A DNA stretch of 64,000 bases, taken from assembly GCA_015179125.1 (NCBI GenBank), contig WHVA01000002.1:124001-188000 (forward strand), read 5' to 3'. A program made the translations under genes and the position numbers. Position 1 is the first letter of the stretch. Each line of letters opens with the position of its first letter. This stretch comes from Gautieria morchelliformis (lineage: Eukaryota; Basidiomycota; Agaricomycetes; Gomphales; Gomphaceae). Below are positions 1 to 12,000 of this stretch, piece by piece. Under the pieces are notes generated by a model, which ran no database searches, was not told the DNA's origin, and saw only the letters and a list, made by a program, of their open reading frames with translations.

Positions 1-2080
1 TGTCACTGAGAAGAGCAACATTGGGCTGCATAAAAAAAGGCAAGTCTGTGTGATCAAGCCATGGGCAAATAATATCCACACATCACGCATCAAGTTGGAT
101 GAAATCTTCACAAGTGACTGTCGACTTTCCTGTGCATGCGAGGCCCTAGAGCTGAAGGTTGCCAGTTGATCTCCGTGTTTGTATGCTCCTCATGCTCTCC
201 CAGCACAATCAGATTGCACGTACCGCCAAGTCTGAAACCAAGCACAGGGTGTAGAACAAATCCCTGGCAGGCTCTCACATCACGTTGAGGGTGGCTTGAT
301 AGGAGTATGAACAGAATCCAAATTGCCCTGAGGCCCGAGGGAGCCAATGTAGGTACCATCATTGGACATATGACCATGCATGTGAGGAGGCCGGAGATAG
401 TGTGTGCGACGGCGGATCATATGTCCCGCTACGGAGGTATCTAGACTAGAGTCCATCAGGGAGCTCTGCTCTGCGAAGTGCTATCGATGGCTATGTGATG
501 CCGATAGACGTAGTACCCCCTTTTCCCTGATACTTTAGTGATGGAAAAGGTGGAGGACGGTCGAAAATTGTGACATAACCGAACGGTGGGCTTCGAAATT
601 AACCGGTATGGCATCGCAACCTACCACGCAAGAAGACAGAGGCCGGACGTCGAAGAAAGGTCTCCCGATTTATTGAAGAGCTGGCCAAAAAGCCATGCTG
701 GGGCGTTGACCACGCGTTCAAGTTCTTAGAGAGTACTTATGGTAAGAGACACACAGCGGGCACCTTCGCATGTTGGCTCTCCGAGTCCGAGAATGATAAA
801 GATTCCAATCTCAGAGTTGTAATCGTAGCGGCGGCGGCTGCCGCCTCAGTCCCCGACTCTCTCTGAGTTGAGTCTAAAATAGGGAGTTACAAATGGCCGT
901 TAACAATCTCTTTTTTGTTCGTGAGCGGTTACAGTAATGTGTTTTTCGATCGTGAGAGATTTCTATTCTAGTATGGATAGCACTGATCCACGCCTTCTTT
1001 TATCCCAGAGATCACCTCGTTTTGTGTAAGCAATGGGGCGAAGATGCTTATATGTTGCACAGTGGATGCATCGGTAACGTCAAAGTGATTTAGAAGGTTG
1101 TCTGAGAAAAATCAGACACGGTAAAAGGCGTGCTTACCTGTTCAAGTTGTATCACCATGGGTGATGAGTTTGATTCACATAATGGATACGGGTCCTGCTG
1201 AGTTGCTCTCGGTGTATCACGTCTTTCGTTCGAGGAGATGGAGGTATGCGCAGGACAGATGCCCACTTGCTCGGGAAGAATGGTGGTATGCGCGGAACAG
1301 TCGGCAATCGCGCTATCGTGTATAACCTGTTCGCCTTAGCATCTTTTGACCTTTCGATGATTTTCCATCATATAGGGGTAGATCCTGCGTGGAAAGCTCC
1401 GCGACACTAAGAAGCCGTTGCTGCGGTGGAATTACCTGACAAGACAGGAAGTTCTGCCAAGGGTAGAGTTTTAGTTGCTCTCGGTGTCACGTCGCTGAAT
1501 CTCGCAGTTTCTCTGTCCAGATGGATGTATTCGGTCTACCCGGGATATTTGACGAAGAAAGCTGGTGAACGAGTTTATTGAGCATCAAACGAGGACACAT
1601 CCCAGGTGGAGTACGTACGTCGTTAGACAATGTCTTCCTCATATTCAGAGTCGATACTTGCAATGCGTGGCGCTTGGAGTGAGGGATGGAGAGTGTATAA
1701 TGTTATCACTCGTGTGAGGAAGACACGGGTTTACGATGAGAGGGGGTCGCGGGGAAAGCAAGTGTTTGAGAGGGTTTCCCGCGGTGAGTGAGCACGCATT
1801 CTGGGCTGCTTCTGGCGAATTCTTTGTGCCATGCTGGCATGTAGGTCCAAGTTTGGGGCTAGCAGGAAAGGTCGTGATACGCGCATTCAACGTGGGATTC
1901 TTCTTCTCTATAGCATCTGGACCGCTAAAACACCTGGCCCTTTACCTTCATCTTTCACCTTCCGATGCTCTGGCGTGGCTACCGTGAACGCATTGGCGTG
2001 GCTGACGGGGAGAATGGTGAGTCTTTGACGGGGTTTTTCGTCATTCTCCCTCATCGGGTGGATGCCCTACTCAATAACAA
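1..2080. other. No recognisable gene
   Basis: I see no coding region with a recognisable family here. Short open frames on both strands have low-complexity or shadow-like translations. A phrase of about 18 bp (core TTGCTCTCGGTGT) occurs near 1203 and again near 1472, followed in both cases by a CACGTC core, so part of this stretch may be a decayed repeat. An inverted repeat, GGGAGAATG against CATTCTCCC, lies at about 2007-2050. Confidence 0.4.
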
Positions 2081-2116
2081 ACACACACCCCTCCATGTCG
2101 CTTCCATGTAGAGGGG

Positions 2117-5100
2117 TTATACGTCGGATATGCGTTGATAAATATATAGATGACCATCGACACCATCCATGCTGTTAAGAAATACGCTATCAGTCACGTT
2201 AGGGTTTAATGGAACGCATATCCCTTTTTCAGCTTTACCATCATGTGACCACCAAACATTGTTATATAGAAAGCGACATGTAAAATGGTTTTCACTTTTG
2301 TAAATAATACCTTGTAATTGATAACACGTATTCACTATGCCACGAACATCTAAATTTATACAGGGAATTGGACGAGGTTTTACATCAATAGAAGATTCGA
2401 ACCATAAACAGCACGGAGGTGTACACATACCAATAGAAGTCGAATGACAACGAATACTTTCGTGACAAGACAATTGACCCAGTCTTGTATACTTGCCTCA
2501 TATGCGTCTGTATTCAAATTGAGATGAGGAGCATATACATTCCATGCAGTATTGAAAAACTGTGTAGGTAATACAGTTGGAATGTGATTTAACATGAAAG
2601 GGGTGGAAGACGTGAAGCATGTTAAGCATGCGACAGAACACATCGCTTCTGAGTGAATATATTGCAAAATGTCAGATGCTGCTGTGGGAAGCGGACCAGC
2701 AGGGAAGAGTGCATTATTTTCATTAACCAACAGGGCATATAATTTGTCGCGTGCACAATTAAATCCCGTTGAGTTCAACCCATTATGCTGAATAAGTAAA
2801 TTTAATGCATCTGACATTTTTCTACTTATCATAGATTGAATAGACCATTCAGCTCTCCAAGATAGGGATCCATTAGAATATAATGCATAGAGACACATGA
2901 TGATTGCATCATAAGGACACGACCATTTTAAGGCATCCCAGACACACCCAGAAAAAGTTTGTGGAAGATGTATTGTATGTGAAGGACCATTACTACTTAC
3001 CAAAGTTGGATTTTTAACTCTTGATGTATTTTGATGTAAATTCTCAAAGGAAATATTTACTTTAGGGTGTGAAAGACCTTGATCACATTCAATATCAGGA
3101 ACATCTCTAAACTGACCATCGATAAAGCCATATTTTACAAGAGTATTATGTGCGAGACATTCTAAACGCAAATCTTCCATTTTCAATGCATATGAAAAAG
3201 GTTTATTCAACTGCTGTTGTGTGACAGGATGCATACTATAAAAACCAGTACACGATTGAGCTCTGGAAGCCTGTACATATGCTGCAAATCCTGACATTGA
3301 TAAATCCGCTAATACTTTATTGCCTGTCCTTGACATGCATGGCTTGTTAAGATAGAAGACACCAGGAACCAGCACCCCTTACGTAAGCTACCAGCCCTCT
3401 CTTGACATTCTTAATTCCACCCACCCACATCATATTTTGGCATATCTAAGTCCTAAGAGGTTTTCTAAATATATCTAGCTTGAACTTGTAGGAAAGGATT
3501 TAGCCAAATAATGCATGATAGCTGAGTTATACAACCTTGAAGTACATGTTAAGAAAAAAGATTTTTTTTACCAAATGCTTTATTTCGTCCTTTGGAACCA
3601 TTTGGACACTTTTAGTATTTTGCGAACTCGACATTTGGCGTGTCACGTGATATGATTTGTCAGCGTTCTCAGCGCTTGAACCTCGGTTCCGAAGACGCAT
3701 GACCATTTCGGGGGGTCCCGTGACACGTGACACCGAGCGTTGGGCAAACTTGGGCAGAGTTGCCTTGACCAATAATATATTAGCAAATCAGATCAAAAGT
3801 AGAGTAACTATAGACAAAATTCACACAACTTCTATATATCAAAACTGATGGTCTGGCACACTTTTGAAAAATCAACATCCAAGTCCTTCGATTTGGTGCG
3901 TCACGTGATCTAAGCGCCCGCTTACGTCAGGGGTGCCGGTTCCTGGTGTCTTCTACCTTAATGCAAATGCCGGCTCAATAGGTAATTGATATCTAGTGAC
4001 TTGTTTTTTAATTGTTAACTCTGAATTCTCTGTGAAATCGGTAGTAAAAGACCATGTAATAGGCTCAATAAGAAAGTAGGATGGTGGTAACCCTTTACAC
4101 TGTACAATACTGTCCGGAAACTCTACAATTACAGCAGTAGCATATGTAAAGTCACATGAACATTGTTTTGTTTCTATATGTCTGACGATCCCTTTTGAAC
4201 CATTTGTAATTTTCAATTCTGAAGATAAATTACGACTACGAAGGATAGGCATTGAATTATACAGTGGTATGAAAGCTGGAAGTGCACCATCTTTATTCAT
4301 GTGAGAAACATTCATTTTCAATAATGTTGACCGATGTGGTTCAGGAACAGTAACACCATTAATGACATCATGTGCTGCACATATTACTAATGAAGGGCCT
4401 GTTGTTGAATTCGAAATCGTAACAGCTTTTTTTATATTAATAGAAGAACGCAACAAGTTTGTGGAAACAATTGCAACTGCCTCTATATTCTCAGGTAAAC
4501 CCATATCGATCCCAAAAGGATTGGTAGAACTTTTAATAACCCTTGAATTAAATAAGTCAACATCATCCATGGTACACTTACGCATTCTCAGATTATTTAC
4601 AGCAGTTGCATACTCGGCATCAGATTCCATACGTTTTTGTTCTGTCAGCTCCACAACAGTATTTACTGATTTCCAAGCCATGTGTCCAAGCCGTTTACAT
4701 ATTTCATTGTTAGATTGGTGTAAACTTTTTGATATAGGCTGATACAAAGCTGTTTCAGATACAGGTGGATGCTGATGAAAGTCACCGGCAAAAATGACAA
4801 TCATTCCTCCAAACCAATCATCAGGACATTCTTTAGCAACTCGTAAAGCATGGTCTAACTCAGATAGCAATTGGGCTCCAACAGAGCCAATTTCATCAAT
4901 GAATAATATGTCCACCGCTTTCCATTCCTGACGAGATGCACGAACTTTATTTAAATTTACTAGTACAGTGTAATCTTCAGTATTCTCACCAGGAGTACGA
5001 TTAGTTTTTCCATTCTTTCGACGTTTAACAGCAGTGCCTAGTCCTTTATGAACAGTCATACCTCCAATGAGTTTTGCAACCCCACCTGTAGGAGCTAGAT

Positions 5101-5315
5101 ACCTTATTGAAAAAGCACATCCATAATAATTCATTACTTCATTCAATGCACCGATAACATGTGTTTTACCAGTTCCCCCGGGTCCTGTCAAAAACATACG
5201 AAGTGGAGGAGGATGTTCAATGCTAGTTTCTGATGGTAGAAATTTCAAGTGTTCGTGAAAGGAACGTAAACGGAACCAGGCATCTGTTGCAATAACAAAA
5301 GCAATCCGTTGCTTA
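2117..5315 (-). pseudogene. Helitron Pif1-type helicase half with C-terminal protease-like domain
   Basis: This is the C-terminal half of the same Helitron protein. It resumes at the TA target site (KQRIAFVIATDAWFR). Walker A is GPGGTGKT near 5.18 kb and Walker B is ILFIDEIG near 4.89 kb. The late helicase motif EPAFALTSHACQGQ is cut by the MITE at TTAA. After CQGQ the frame slips by one base before NKVLADLSMSGFAAYVQASRA, so this copy is broken apart from the insertion. Downstream, about 300 residues carry WSCPYDAIIMCLY (about 2.93 kb) and, after another shift near 2.47 kb, HFTCRFL...WWSHDG (about 2.24 kb). These resemble the Cys and His boxes of a papain-fold or ubiquitin-protease-like domain. 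Helicase function is certain at family level; the protease call is inference. Confidence 0.85.
3351..3957. mobile_element. 607 bp MITE with 38 bp terminal inverted repeats and TTAA target duplication
   Basis: The left end (3351-3388) and the reverse complement of the right end (3920-3957) agree at 35 of 38 positions, beginning GRTAGAAGACACCAGG. TTAA flanks both sides (3347-3350 and 3958-3961). The helicase reading frame confirms the boundaries: joining the flanks through one TTAA restores the motif FALTSHACQGQ. There is no coding capacity inside. TTAA duplications are typical of piggyBac-type insertion, although the terminal sequence does not start with the CCC common in that superfamily, so the autonomous partner is unknown. 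CACGTG-type palindromes occur at about 3644 and 3901. Confidence 0.88.
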
Positions 5316-5642
5316 CAGCCGTTTGCAGTCAAGTCTGGACTCCGGCGCGTGTCGTGCTTTTTGCGCAATTTTATAAATATAGACCCCTCTGATTTTTCCA
5401 CCACAACAACTGAGTTTCTCAGCTAACTTCAATAATAAAACTTTCTGAGATTGTTATTAAGTGAATTTCTGCAAAGAGATTAGAGCCAGGAAAGCCGGCA
5501 TTCCCTTGCTGTACCAATTGCAGCCTTAGGAGGCCTTGTTTGAATTTTCCGGACCTTCTGCACACTTTGAAACGGGCGGTCCTTTTAGAAACTGAAGAGA
5601 AAGTCCACTCTGAGATTTTCACGAAGAGATTTCGGTTTTATT
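5316..5642 (+). repeat. Left terminal inverted repeat of Tc1/mariner element no. 1
   Basis: About 327 bp, matching the reverse complement of 8749-9074 with only scattered differences. Both arms contain the same spurious 67-codon open frame. Confidence 0.92.
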
Positions 5643-5707
5643 TCATCACGTACACTCTAAGGTAATACAACACGGCTCTGCAGCGCCTATGTTCTCTACC
5701 TTGGCTT

Positions 5708-7447
5708 ATGGCAACAATAAAGCGAAAACCCAGCCGTCCTTCCAAGGTGCCATCCAGCCTGAGGACAAAAGCAAAAGAGCCTCTGGTGCAGCAGGGTCCG
5801 CCGCAGGTGTCCGTGTCAAGACCTCGACCGACACCCACTTGGGAATCGGCAGTAGTATCCAACACACACGAGGAGGCAATCGCCTCAGACACCAGGCCAA
5901 GAGTCGCCACAACCACCAAAGCTGAGATTGAGGTGGGAAAGGCACTGGTGGCTATGTTCCAGGGCGAAGGTGCGGACATTCGAGCCTCGGCTTTGAGAGG
6001 GATGGACGACGTGTTAGAGAAGGATATAGAAGGAATGGACAAGGATGCACAGGAGGCTGGAAAGGATCTCAGGGAGCTGGGTGTAGAGTTAGTACATAAT
6101 GCATCTTCATCGATTGATGAGGATGAAGATGAATCCGTTCAGGAGGTCGCTGGTAAGGCCGTTCCAACGCATGGGTAAGCCGGGCTGATCGTATGCTATA
6201 GTTTGGGACATACCATTCCAAGTGCCGACTGGCCCCAAAACCATCGACACTCTCAAAATTGCGTCGGATACGTCATGGGCAAGCTTACAACAGCAAATCG
6301 CAGACATAATGGATATCGCGATGAAGCGGCTGAGCCTGGCTTACAAGCTTAGCACAGAAACAAAAGACGCCCCAGCCCGTGTGTTGAATATGCTGGCACA
6401 CTGGCTGGAACTCAAGGACAGGGCAACCGAGATACACGAGGACCGCCTTAGGCAGCAGGGAGGTAAGGGGCGAGGGAAGAAACTCAAAACGTTTGAAGTG
6501 ATCTTGTTCAACTCGAGGCCTAAATAACACGAAGAGGAGAAGGGAAAAGGCAAGGCCAAAGGCAAGGTGGATCTGGGAAAGAAGCGCAAGCTCGGAAACA
6601 ATCACAGTGACAGTGACACAATTAGTGATGGTGATGATGGTAATGTTCCAGGCCAGGCTCGTTGGGTACTTGCGTTGCAACAGAAATACATGTGTCAGGA
6701 GCATGGTGGAGACTACTGTAAGGTAGGTTTTGGTGGTGTCCATATGAAACTAAAATCAAGTGACCTCAGTTTGTGGGGCTTGTTGCTGGTGAGTGGACCA
6801 ATTGTTGTATTATTAGATTAACACTGGACTTGGGATCATTACAGGAGAAGGGTAAAGCGGACAAAGACCTAGATGAATTACCCATGCCGGTGGGACCCCT
6901 TGATGCTCGGGTCCCGGCAAGGGGAAGAACCGGGGTGAGAGATGCGGCTCCTGCGCCACCGGCTCCCCCCTCAGGGCCTCTGGCATATGCTCCACCCGCT
7001 GGGATGCCGGCGTACCATCCTTACTGGGGTATCCCACCGTATTACCACCCATATCCACCAGCATTTAGTACCCCACATTCCACCACACGAGCAAGTGGAC
7101 ACACCCCTCGTACACGGGATAGCTATCCAAGTTCAGACATTGAGGACATTGAAGATCCCACGCTGTTCCCTCGCATTGAAGAATGGCTTACTGCACTAGA
7201 CCAAGGTCCACTCAGTCAAGATGGGCACGCATTTGCGCCACACGTGGCCGCACTTTTGGAGCAAGGCTATATAAGGATCTCACAGTTGGCAGATGAGTTA
7301 ACAGTGCCAGAGTTGCAGCGACACTGCCAAACACTACCTGAAGGTACAGCAAAGGTCATCTTGAAGCAGGCCACAAAACAGGTCGCCAGAATCAGAAGGA
7401 ACCAAGAACGCGAGAAAAGGCATGCGAAGCACAGGAGATATGCATAA
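5708..7447 (+). CDS. Passenger gene of Tc1/mariner no. 1: multi-exon proline-rich protein of unknown function
   Basis: The gene starts 65 bp inside the left inverted repeat with MATIKRKPSRPSK and ends with a basic tail, NQEREKRHAKHRRYA. Recognisable parts, in order: a basic N-terminus; an acidic helical segment (GMDDVLEKDIEGMDKDAQEAG); a second helical block around IADIMDIAMKRLSLAYKL; a Lys/Gly-rich stretch; a Cys/His patch (CQEHGGDYCKVG, with W in SLWGLLL); a Pro/Tyr-rich linker near 6.95-7.10 kb; and a C-terminal module (FPRIEEWLTALDQGP...GTAKVILKQA) that looks like a small SAM-like helical fold. Introns separate these blocks near 6.2, 6.53 and 6.75-6.84 kb. I recall similar multicopy hypothetical proteins in Agaricomycetes but assign no function. 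It is convergent with the transposase, so it is likely transcribed from its own promoter in the 5.64-5.71 kb gap. Confidence 0.72.
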
Positions 7448-7489
7448 ACTAGACTCATATCATTTTGAAGCCGGAGATACTAATACATC

Positions 7490-8721
7490 CTAATACCCAC
7501 TGTGACTGAACCAACTTTCAGCATCCTGTGGCGTAACAGACCACACCGCCTCATGCAAGCGTACATAAACATCAGTATCATCATCCTGCGACATTGCCGC
7601 ATGGGCAAGATCCCCGTTCCTTCGAATGTAGGCTTTGATTGCCGAAAAAGCCTCCTCAATTGGATTGTAGTCAGGCGAATATGGTGGCAAGAACTCATAA
7701 CACATCCCGCTGTGTGCTGAAGTCAAAATGGTAGTAAATTGAACTAGTTAGTGCTTACCGGTCCAATATCATGTCCAGAATGTCCGGACTCTTATGTATT
7801 CTACAGTTATCCATCACAATGACTGATTTTGGCCCAGGGTAGGGATTCATTTGGTCCAATAGCTGATCAATAAATTGCGCAAAACTTGCTGTTGTGAAAG
7901 ATCCCTCGAGAATATTCACATACAATATCCCATCGAGCGACAGCGCCGGTAGAATGGAGTATCTGTGCAGATTTTCATGCTCGGGTCATAGAATATCTAC
8001 TTGTCACTCACCTCTTTCCCCTCACAAAACACGCTTTCCGCAGGGCTCGTTGGCCTCGGATTGCCCAAGCCCTCCCTCGGTAGGTTGTCCGACGATCGGC
8101 AGCACTCTCGTCCACAAATACCAGCTGCTCTCTTGAGTACATACCAATCCTCGCCACATATTCAGCCCGCTTGATGGCGCTCCGTTCAGCAGCAACCCGA
8201 GTAAGCTAACAGACATTAGAACAATGCCGGTCTATGTGAAAATAAATACCTTTTTCATGGAGAACCCAGATCGTCGTAAGGCCCGCCAGATCATCGCCAG
8301 CGATGCAGTGATACCTTGGATGTTGCGCAGAGCTCGCTGTAGTTTGTCCAAATAGGCGTCGCAGTTTTGACGCAGACATCCATGGAGCAGCTCCAACTGT
8401 ACTATGAGTCTCATAGAAAAATAGTTAAGGTGACTGACGTACATTCATATCTGTATTCCTCAGAGCTCTCCTCCTTCGTCTAGATGCGGGGTCGTTGATC
8501 ACCTCACCCGTTCGACGATGCAGAGCTCGGATTGACTTGATTTTGTTGACACTAATACCACTGTAGGTCGAGACTTCGCTGATGGGCAATATGGAGAGCA
8601 TCTGAATAATGGTCCAGCACAGATCCTCAGACACCCGAACACCATTAGGCATGGGTGGGAGCGAACGACAAAGCGCCAGAAGGTGTGGGAACGGTTTGGA
8701 TTTGACACTACAAGTCTGCAA
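7490..8721 (-). CDS. Tc1/mariner (IS630-like, DDE_3) transposase no. 1
   Basis: Cut-and-paste transposase of the element, in at least five exons. The N-terminal exon (from about 8721) carries a helix-turn-helix-like region (SEVSTYSGISVNKIKSI). The catalytic triad is visible: the first D in FVDES (about 8.1 kb), the second in VIVMDNCRIH (about 7.8 kb) and the E in YSPDYNPIEEAFSAIK (about 7.66 kb). Introns fall after RGKR and just before the LPPYSPD exon, at the same places as in transposase no. 2, which supports common descent. No stop or frameshift is evident in the exons I could follow, so the copy may be functional. The exact start codon is uncertain. Confidence 0.87.
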
Positions 8722-8748
8722 AGCAGGATTCTACCCTAACGCGATGCG

Positions 8749-9074
8749 ATAAAACCGAAATCTCTTCGTGAAAATCTCAGAGTGGACTTTCTCTTCAGTT
8801 TCTAAGAGGACCACCCGTTTCAAAGTGTGCAGAAGGTCCGGAAAATTCAAACAAGGCCTCCTAAGGCTGCAATTGGTACAGCAAGGGAATGCCGGCTTTC
8901 CTGGCTCTAATCTCTTTGCAGAAATTCACTTAATAACAATCTCAGAAAGTTTTATTATTGAAGTTAGCTGAGAAACTCAGTTGTTGTGGTGGAAAAATCA
9001 GAGGGGTCTATATTTATAAAATTGCGCAAAAAGCACGACGCGCGTCGGAGTCCAGACTTGACTGCAAACGGCTG
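8749..9074 (-). repeat. Right terminal inverted repeat of Tc1/mariner element no. 1
   Basis: About 326 bp, inverted copy of 5316-5642. It ends CGGCTG, immediately before the TA target duplication. Confidence 0.92.
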
Positions 9075-9077
9075 TAA

Positions 9078-12000
9078 TACTCAAAGTAAATTTTTTACAA
9101 ATTCCCAAACATAAATCAATGGCTGATATGGCAGGTGGATTGTCATTCAAAGAACATACAGTGGAATGAGGTGGTGCCAATGAAGCAACAGCTACATGCT
9201 TAATATCCTCCTGAGTGAACGTGACAGTCGGTGCTGAGTGCATTTGCTGGCTATCAATATCTGATGTGTTATGGCGGTTCTGCATAATCAATGCTTCTTG
9301 CTGTTTAACTTCTGATTTCCATAATTTAATCAGAGTAGGAGATAATGTGGGCAGAGGAGGTATACTATTATTTAAAGTAAGATGAGTATAATAACCCTCA
9401 TTCATGAACCAATTAGATGATTGTAATAAGCCAAGTACATTGCCAACGCTTGGAAATTTCCTTTTAAATTTGATGGGTCAATATGTAAATCAATGTCAAC
9501 ATCCTCATCAGTACCTGCTAAGATGATACTCATTTCATTTGATCTCTTAAATAACAGATCATGTTTTCGTATACGTTCGGCATCACGTTCATCTTCACAT
9601 TCATACATAGCTTCCCAGTTTGACATTACACGCAAACTAAATGCAGAAAATGCATAACACTGCAACACATCTTCAAAGGATTCATTCTCAAAAATAAGAG
9701 GAACAGTGGGACTAAAAGGTTTGAAGTGCGCTACCATAAATAATGCATATTGATGTTCACTACTTTTTCGAGGAACTGAACAGCCAACAATTCTAGGGAC
9801 TCGTAAATTAGATGCTAACTCAAACATTTCTGGATCAGTATGTAACACTAATCCATGTGTTTGCAAGAGACGATGTGGATATTTTAAGGCAAAGTGTTGA
9901 TAACTAGCGGCATGACTTTCATCAATATCCTTTAATTTCTGGACACGTACACACCGAACAAAGTCATAAAAATGTAACTGACCAAGGTCATCATCACAGA
10001 ACCAGTAATTGAATACTTGATTATTTTCAACTAAGGAACCTTTATAATTGACACTGAGTCTAATACTAGGATGCTGCGAAGGTTCATCTGGTATATCAGA
10101 CGACATTAAGTTACCTTTCCGGTCACCATAAAGGTCTTGAACATGCATTAATAATAACCCTGATGACATTGCTGTGGTTTTGTGCGACACCATAGTGTCA
10201 TCTAATCCTCGCAAGTATCTTACAGCCTGTTGTCCATGGATTTATTGTTGACGGGTGTATTGCGAAAGACAACGATGTAATAGGAGTTTTGCATGATCGA
10301 CATTGGAGGATGGCGGTCGGTTACGAACAGAGGATACAGCATTTGACATCAATGATAACATCTCATATGTTTTAAGGTCCATTTTGGTGATATAATCAGT
10401 AATATAAAACATGGCAGCTTTTGCTGCATGGCCAGACAATATACACTTGATATCATGATTGTGTCGGCTCATTACGAGAATATATGGATTAAAAAAGTTA
10501 ACAGTAGGATCCCGACACATAATATAAACAGAGTTTGTATCTTTATCAAAAAATGAATGGTCGATAATCTCATGTGGGAACAAAAAACGACAGTTATTGC
10601 TCTTTCCATACTTATAACATACTTTCCGATGGGTATGTCTCTGCAGAATTTCACCACATGCTTTTATTTCGTATACGAAATGTTCATTCCACTCTTGCCA
10701 TTCAAAGGGTAATGCATCCATAGCTGGGAGTAAACGTGGCTGTTCAATACGAGGTTCATGATGAGGATCATGCTCATAATCTACATTTGGCAGATGATGG
10801 TAACTAATAGATTCAAAATAAGCAAAAAAACGACGTTCGAAATCACTATCTGTTCTAAGTCTTTTGTGTAACTCAGATGGATTAATACCACCTAATAACC
10901 AAATCAAAAAATGACCGTGAAAGTTAGCATGTTCTGTTAATTCTACGGTTCCAGACCATGCTTGTAAATGTCCAAGAATACCACCCGCTGTACAACTAGT
11001 ATTACTTTTATAATCCCATCCAAATAAATGTTCAAAAATCGTCCGCATAGAAAAAGTAAAAAAATCTGATGCAGCAACAGGGTCTTTTGCCAATCTAAGA
11101 GCACGTTCACCTATAGAAACCAAAGTAGGATACTGAGCTGTCAAATCAACATTAATATCTCCATACATTAACTGAAAGATAGGACTATGAGCTGCAGAAG
11201 GATTTAGTGTTAGATAAATATGTGGCATCCCAAACAGTCCAAAATAGCTGTGGATACAACTGCGGGCATACAATTTTGAACTTTCAGAACCAGGAATATG
11301 GGCTGAAATCATATTTACATGATGTAACAAATCCACACCGACACGATCACTGTCTGATAAACCTTCTGAATTCTTTTCATGCTCTAAATGAGTAGCCAAA
11401 CTTTCAAGCTGTTGAGATGTTAGACTACAAAACCTCTCGGCTATTTTACCAAACTTCTCACGCCGGACAGTGAATGATGTATGCAAGTGACTCAAGCGTC
11501 TTTGATACATATTTAACACTACAAAAATAAAAAATTTATGATATCGGAACAGACGATCATCCAAATCGAGGTAATATTCTGCCTGGGGGTGAAAGCCGAC
11601 AGGACTAACACGTGAGTCATCTTCGAAACCACCAAGACCAAGGGGATATAAAGTAGGGAACATTCCAGGCAATAAAGCAGGATTGTTATATTCATTGATG
11701 GCATCACCATGAGCAATGACAAGATCAGGGACAGATGTATCATGTGGAATTAAGTTACGCAATGCCGCTGCTGCAAATGAACGCGCAGGCATATGAGAAT
11801 TTTCTGGATCTGATAAACCCATTGTTTCAAGCATAAAATCCATCTGTCCAACATCATGTGAAGAACCACCTGCTGGATGAGAAGTAAATCCCGCTGTTTC
11901 TTCTTCAAAAACCTCATTGGGATGACTGTCATGATCATACACAACTCTTTCTTCAATACCTGGCAAATTATCATTTTCAGGATACTCCTCTAAATTAGAA

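Larger units (their letters stand above)
5316..9074. mobile_element. Tc1/mariner-type DNA transposon no. 1, with passenger gene
   Basis: This 3759 bp element begins CAGCCGTTTGCAG and ends with its inverted complement, with TA on each side (5314-5315 and 9075-9076). Its long inverted repeats (5316-5642 and 8749-9074) are nearly identical, so insertion or homogenisation is recent. It interrupts the Helitron helicase gene, and the host frame reads through when one TA and the element are removed. Inside, a minus-strand DDE transposase converges on a plus-strand passenger gene, their stop codons about 40 bp apart. The outermost bases and the transposase match element no. 2 at 19344-24525, so the two belong to one family. 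Confidence 0.93.

Noticed and set aside
6285-6743. 152-codon minus-strand frame inside Tc1/mariner no. 1
   Set aside because: Antisense to the passenger gene, hydrophobic and without motifs.
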